This document shows positions 61,969 through 64,000 of a stretch of 64,000 nt of DNA, in pieces. This stretch comes from Citricoccus sp. SGAir0253 (GTDB lineage: Bacteria > Actinomycetota > Actinomycetes > Actinomycetales > Micrococcaceae), in the NCBI RefSeq assembly GCF_005877055.1, contig NZ_CP039424.1, positions 1,674,001 to 1,738,000 on the forward strand, written 5' to 3'. The position numbers and the translations under genes were made by a program. Position 1 is the stretch's first letter. Each line of letters opens with the position of its first letter. The notes below the pieces were generated by a model. It saw only the letters and a program-made list of their open reading frames with translations, ran no database searches and was not told the DNA's origin.

Positions 61969-63049
61969 GATGGGTCCTTCCACGGTGGGTGTCGGTGGTC
62001 AGCTGGCGGACCGCGGCCGCCAGGACCTCCTCGGCGGAGATCCTGCCCAGCAGCGGGTCCAGGGCGGTGCCGTGGGGGTCGCCCCACGGCCCGGCGTCGG
62101 GATCGCCGTGCCACAGCACGGCGTGCAGGTCCTCGTCCACGGCCGGCCCCCACGCGGCGGGCGGCACCGGGCCGAAGAGCACCACGGACGGCACGCACCA
62201 GGCCGTGGCCAGGTGGGCGATGCCGGTGTCCGCGCTCAGCACCAGGCCCGCGTCCCGGACCGCGGCCGAGAGCCCGGCCAGGTCGTGGCGGCCCGTGTGG
62301 TCGTGGACGCCCTCGAGCCCCTCGGCCACGACGCGGCCCAGGGGTGCCTCCGCGGCCGAGCCGGTGACGACCACGCGGTGGCCCCGTCCCGCCAGGCCGG
62401 CGGCCACCGCGCGCCAGCGGCGCGCCGGCCAGTGCCGGGAGGCGGAGGCGGCCCCGGGGTGGAGCACGACGTCGGCCGGGCCGGGGCGCCGGCGCGCCTC
62501 GGCCCGGGGCCGCAGCCGCAGGTCCTCGGGCCCGCAGTCCGCGCCGGCGTGCGTGACGAGGCGGCACCAGCGCAGCACCTCGTGCTCCTCCTCGCGCCAC
62601 GCGGGGCCGGCATGGCCGGCGTCGGCGGAACCGAAGGCGATGAGCCGCTCCGGCCGGGCGGCGGCGAGGAGCCGGTGGCTCGCCGGCCCGCGGCCGTGCA
62701 GGTTCACGGCGACGAGCCCGGCCGGGACGTCCGGCAGCGGCACGAGGCCCGGCAGCGGCAGCACGTCGTCGACGACGCCCTCCCGGGCGAGCAGGCCCGC
62801 CGGCCCCGGGGGGCCGGCGAGCACGATCCTGCGGTCCGGGACCAGCCGACGCAGCCCGCGCAACGCGGCCACCGCCGTCAGCGCGTCGCCGAGGCCCAGG
62901 GCGCGCAGGACGAGCACGTCCCCGGGGCGCAGCGTCCCGGGCGGCCGGCCCGGGGCGGTGTCCGCCCCGCGCGCGGCCAGCCAGTCCGCCGTGTACGGTT
63001 CCGGTCCCGTGCCGCGGTCCCCGGCGCCGGCCACGTCCTCAGCGGGCAT
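61958..63049 (-). CDS. GT9 (heptosyltransferase-family) glycosyltransferase
   Basis: The 363-residue GT-B enzyme has the family opening [20 protein letters not shown] near 47, the middle [20 protein letters not shown], and the late [23 protein letters not shown]. These are hallmarks of ADP-heptose:LPS heptosyltransferases (WaaC/F, GT9). In an organism without LPS the acceptor must be another surface glycan. The start ATG 63049 overlaps the upstream kinase/adenylyltransferase gene by 11 bases, and its own 3' end overlaps the SDR gene; the three are one operon. Confidence 0.87.
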   Translation of the reverse strand: MPAEDVAGAGDRGTGPEPYTADWLAARGADTAPGRPPGTLRPGDVLVLRALGLGDALTAVAALRGLRRLVPDRRIVLAGPPGPAGLLAREGVVDDVLPLPGLVPLPDVPAGLVAVNLHGRGPASHRLLAAARPERLIAFGSADAGHAGPAWREEEHEVLRWCRLVTHAGADCGPEDLRLRPRAEARRRPGPADVVLHPGAASASRHWPARRWRAVAAGLAGRGHRVVVTGSAAEAPLGRVVAEGLEGVHDHTGRHDLAGLSAAVRDAGLVLSADTGIAHLATAWCVPSVVLFGPVPPAAWGPAVDEDLHAVLWHGDPDAGPWGDPHGTALDPLLGRISAEEVLAAAVRQLTTDTHRGRTHRAS

Positions 63050-64000
63050 CCACGTTCCCCGCGGCGATCCGCTCGACGATGCCCGTGGTGGAGCGCCCGG
63101 GCAGGTAGGGGAGCACCTCGACACGGCCGCCCCAGCCCCGCACGAGCGGGGCCTCCGGCAGGTCCTCGGCGCGGTAGTCCCCGCCCTTGGCCCAGACGTC
63201 GGGGCGCAGCCGGTCCAGGGCGGCCCGGGGGTCGTCCTCCTCGAAGACGATCACCCCGTCCACGTCCCGCAGGCCCATGAGCACGGCCGCGCGGTCCTCC
63301 TGGCCCACGACCGGCCGCGCGGGGCCCTTGAGCCGGCGCACGGAGTCGTCGGCGTTGAGCAGCACCACGAGCACGTCCCCGAGGTCGCGTGCCCGGCGCA
63401 GGGTCTCGAGGTGCCCCGGGTGGAGGACGTCGAAGCAACCGCCCGTGGCCACGACCGTCCCCCCGCGGGCGCGCGTGGCGGCCACGGCGCGCAGCGCGGC
63501 CTCGGCGGGGTCCTCGGTGCTGGGCCGGTCGGCGCCGTCCCGCACGGCGGCGGTGCCGTCGGGCCCGATCCGGCCGTCGCGGAAGGCGGCGGCCCCGCCC
63601 GCGCCGACCCACCGGGCCGCGGCCGTCACGGCCCGGCCGACCGCGCCGTGCACCGAGGTGCCCTCCGCGAGGTGGGTGGCCACGGCGGCGGCGAAGCGGT
63701 CCCCCGCCCCGCAGGGGTCGCTCGAGTCCACGGGCAATGCCGGCACCAGCTCGGCGGCGCCCTCGGAGGCGACGAACGCGCCGCGTGCCCCCGCGGTGAC
63801 GGACACGGCGCCCGCCCGCCAGCCGATCCGCAGGGCCTCCGCGAGGTCCTCGTCGGCGACCTCGGCGGGCACCGTGACGGCGTCCCGCAGGGAGGCCAGC
63901 GCGGCGCGGGCCTCGGCGAGGTTGGGGGTGACCACGGCGCAGCCGGGCACGGGGTCGCACCCGCGCGGGTGCGGGTCCCACACGACGGGCACCCGCTCGG
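63039..64000 (-). CDS. HldE/RfaE-like sugar kinase/adenylyltransferase, C-terminal part (cut by window edge)
   Basis: The visible 320 residues begin inside a PfkB-type kinase domain (TPNLAEARAAL, then VDSSDPCGAGDRFAAAVATHLA with the catalytic Asp in GAGD). They end with a cytidylyltransferase-like domain (VATGGCFDVLHPGHLETLRRA with the HxGH motif, VLLNADDSVRRLKGPARPV, and VWAKGGDY). This two-domain order is that of HldE, which makes heptose-1,7-bisphosphate and ADP-heptose precursors. The 5' end lies beyond 64000. It overlaps the GT9 gene by 11 bases, which supports an ADP-heptose pathway, though heptose use here is inferred. Confidence 0.88.
   Translation of the reverse strand, partial: ERVPVVWDPHPRGCDPVPGCAVVTPNLAEARAALASLRDAVTVPAEVADEDLAEALRIGWRAGAVSVTAGARGAFVASEGAAELVPALPVDSSDPCGAGDRFAAAVATHLAEGTSVHGAVGRAVTAAARWVGAGGAAAFRDGRIGPDGTAAVRDGADRPSTEDPAEAALRAVAATRARGGTVVATGGCFDVLHPGHLETLRRARDLGDVLVVLLNADDSVRRLKGPARPVVGQEDRAAVLMGLRDVDGVIVFEEDDPRAALDRLRPDVWAKGGDYRAEDLPEAPLVRGWGGRVEVLPYLPGRSTTGIVERIAAGNVDAR

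Overview
The window is 64 kb of very GC-rich actinobacterial chromosome. Gene content points to Micrococcaceae (Micrococcus, Kocuria or a relative). It has a Pup-modification locus without 20S proteasome genes, a fused PafBC activator, RbpA, two mycothiol biosynthesis genes (mshA, mshC), and many genes whose ATG or GTG lies 6-8 bases after a TANNNT box. I see no insertion sequence, prophage or CRISPR array. Most of the window is conserved core chromosome.

Layout. Positions 1-9,901 hold a truncated lipoprotein gene, a SufR-like regulator divergent from a membrane-anchored NirK-type copper protein, a VOC protein, an amidase, a small protein, a GH18-like lipoprotein, and a divergent deacetylase/glycosyltransferase fusion. 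At 9,934-9,961 lies a close match to the actinobacterial dif site (XerC/XerD chromosome-dimer resolution), so this is probably the replication terminus. Left of dif the longest genes lie on the + strand, and right of it most genes lie on the - strand, as expected if two forks meet here.

Positions 10,071-24,503 carry two DUF4190-like membrane proteins, a UvrA-like ABC ATPase, a mycothiol/DinB-type protein, a gene that seems to start at ATC, a maltokinase-cap protein, FadH, an S9 peptidase, an NfeD/stomatin pair, RbpA, a dolichol-phosphate-mannose synthase and a degenerate amidohydrolase.

Positions 24,500-43,990 are the conserved actinobacterial pupylation neighbourhood. In transcription order on the - strand it runs uppP, mshC, (PAC2 on +), HAD, M50 protease, trmI, mpa/arc, dop, pup, pafA, two FKBP isomerases, pafBC, tatA, tatC, helY, amidohydrolase, dpm. 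Pup ends in GGQ and therefore needs Dop before PafA can ligate it. Mpa lacks the C-terminal GQYL proteasome-gating motif and no prcBA genes are present.

Positions 44,114-52,138 carry small conserved proteins, an acyl-CoA dehydrogenase, an M20 peptidase, tRNA-Leu(GAG), a PhyH-type dioxygenase, malQ and mshA. Positions 52,123-58,921 form a complete beta-oxidation-like module (MaoC hydratase, large FabG, thiolase, TetR regulator, FadE/acyl-CoA oxidase) around a divergent, palindrome-rich promoter. Positions 59,032-64,000 carry a glycan cluster: a double GT2 protein, a UDP-glucuronate decarboxylase-like SDR, a GT9 transferase and a truncated HldE-like kinase/adenylyltransferase.
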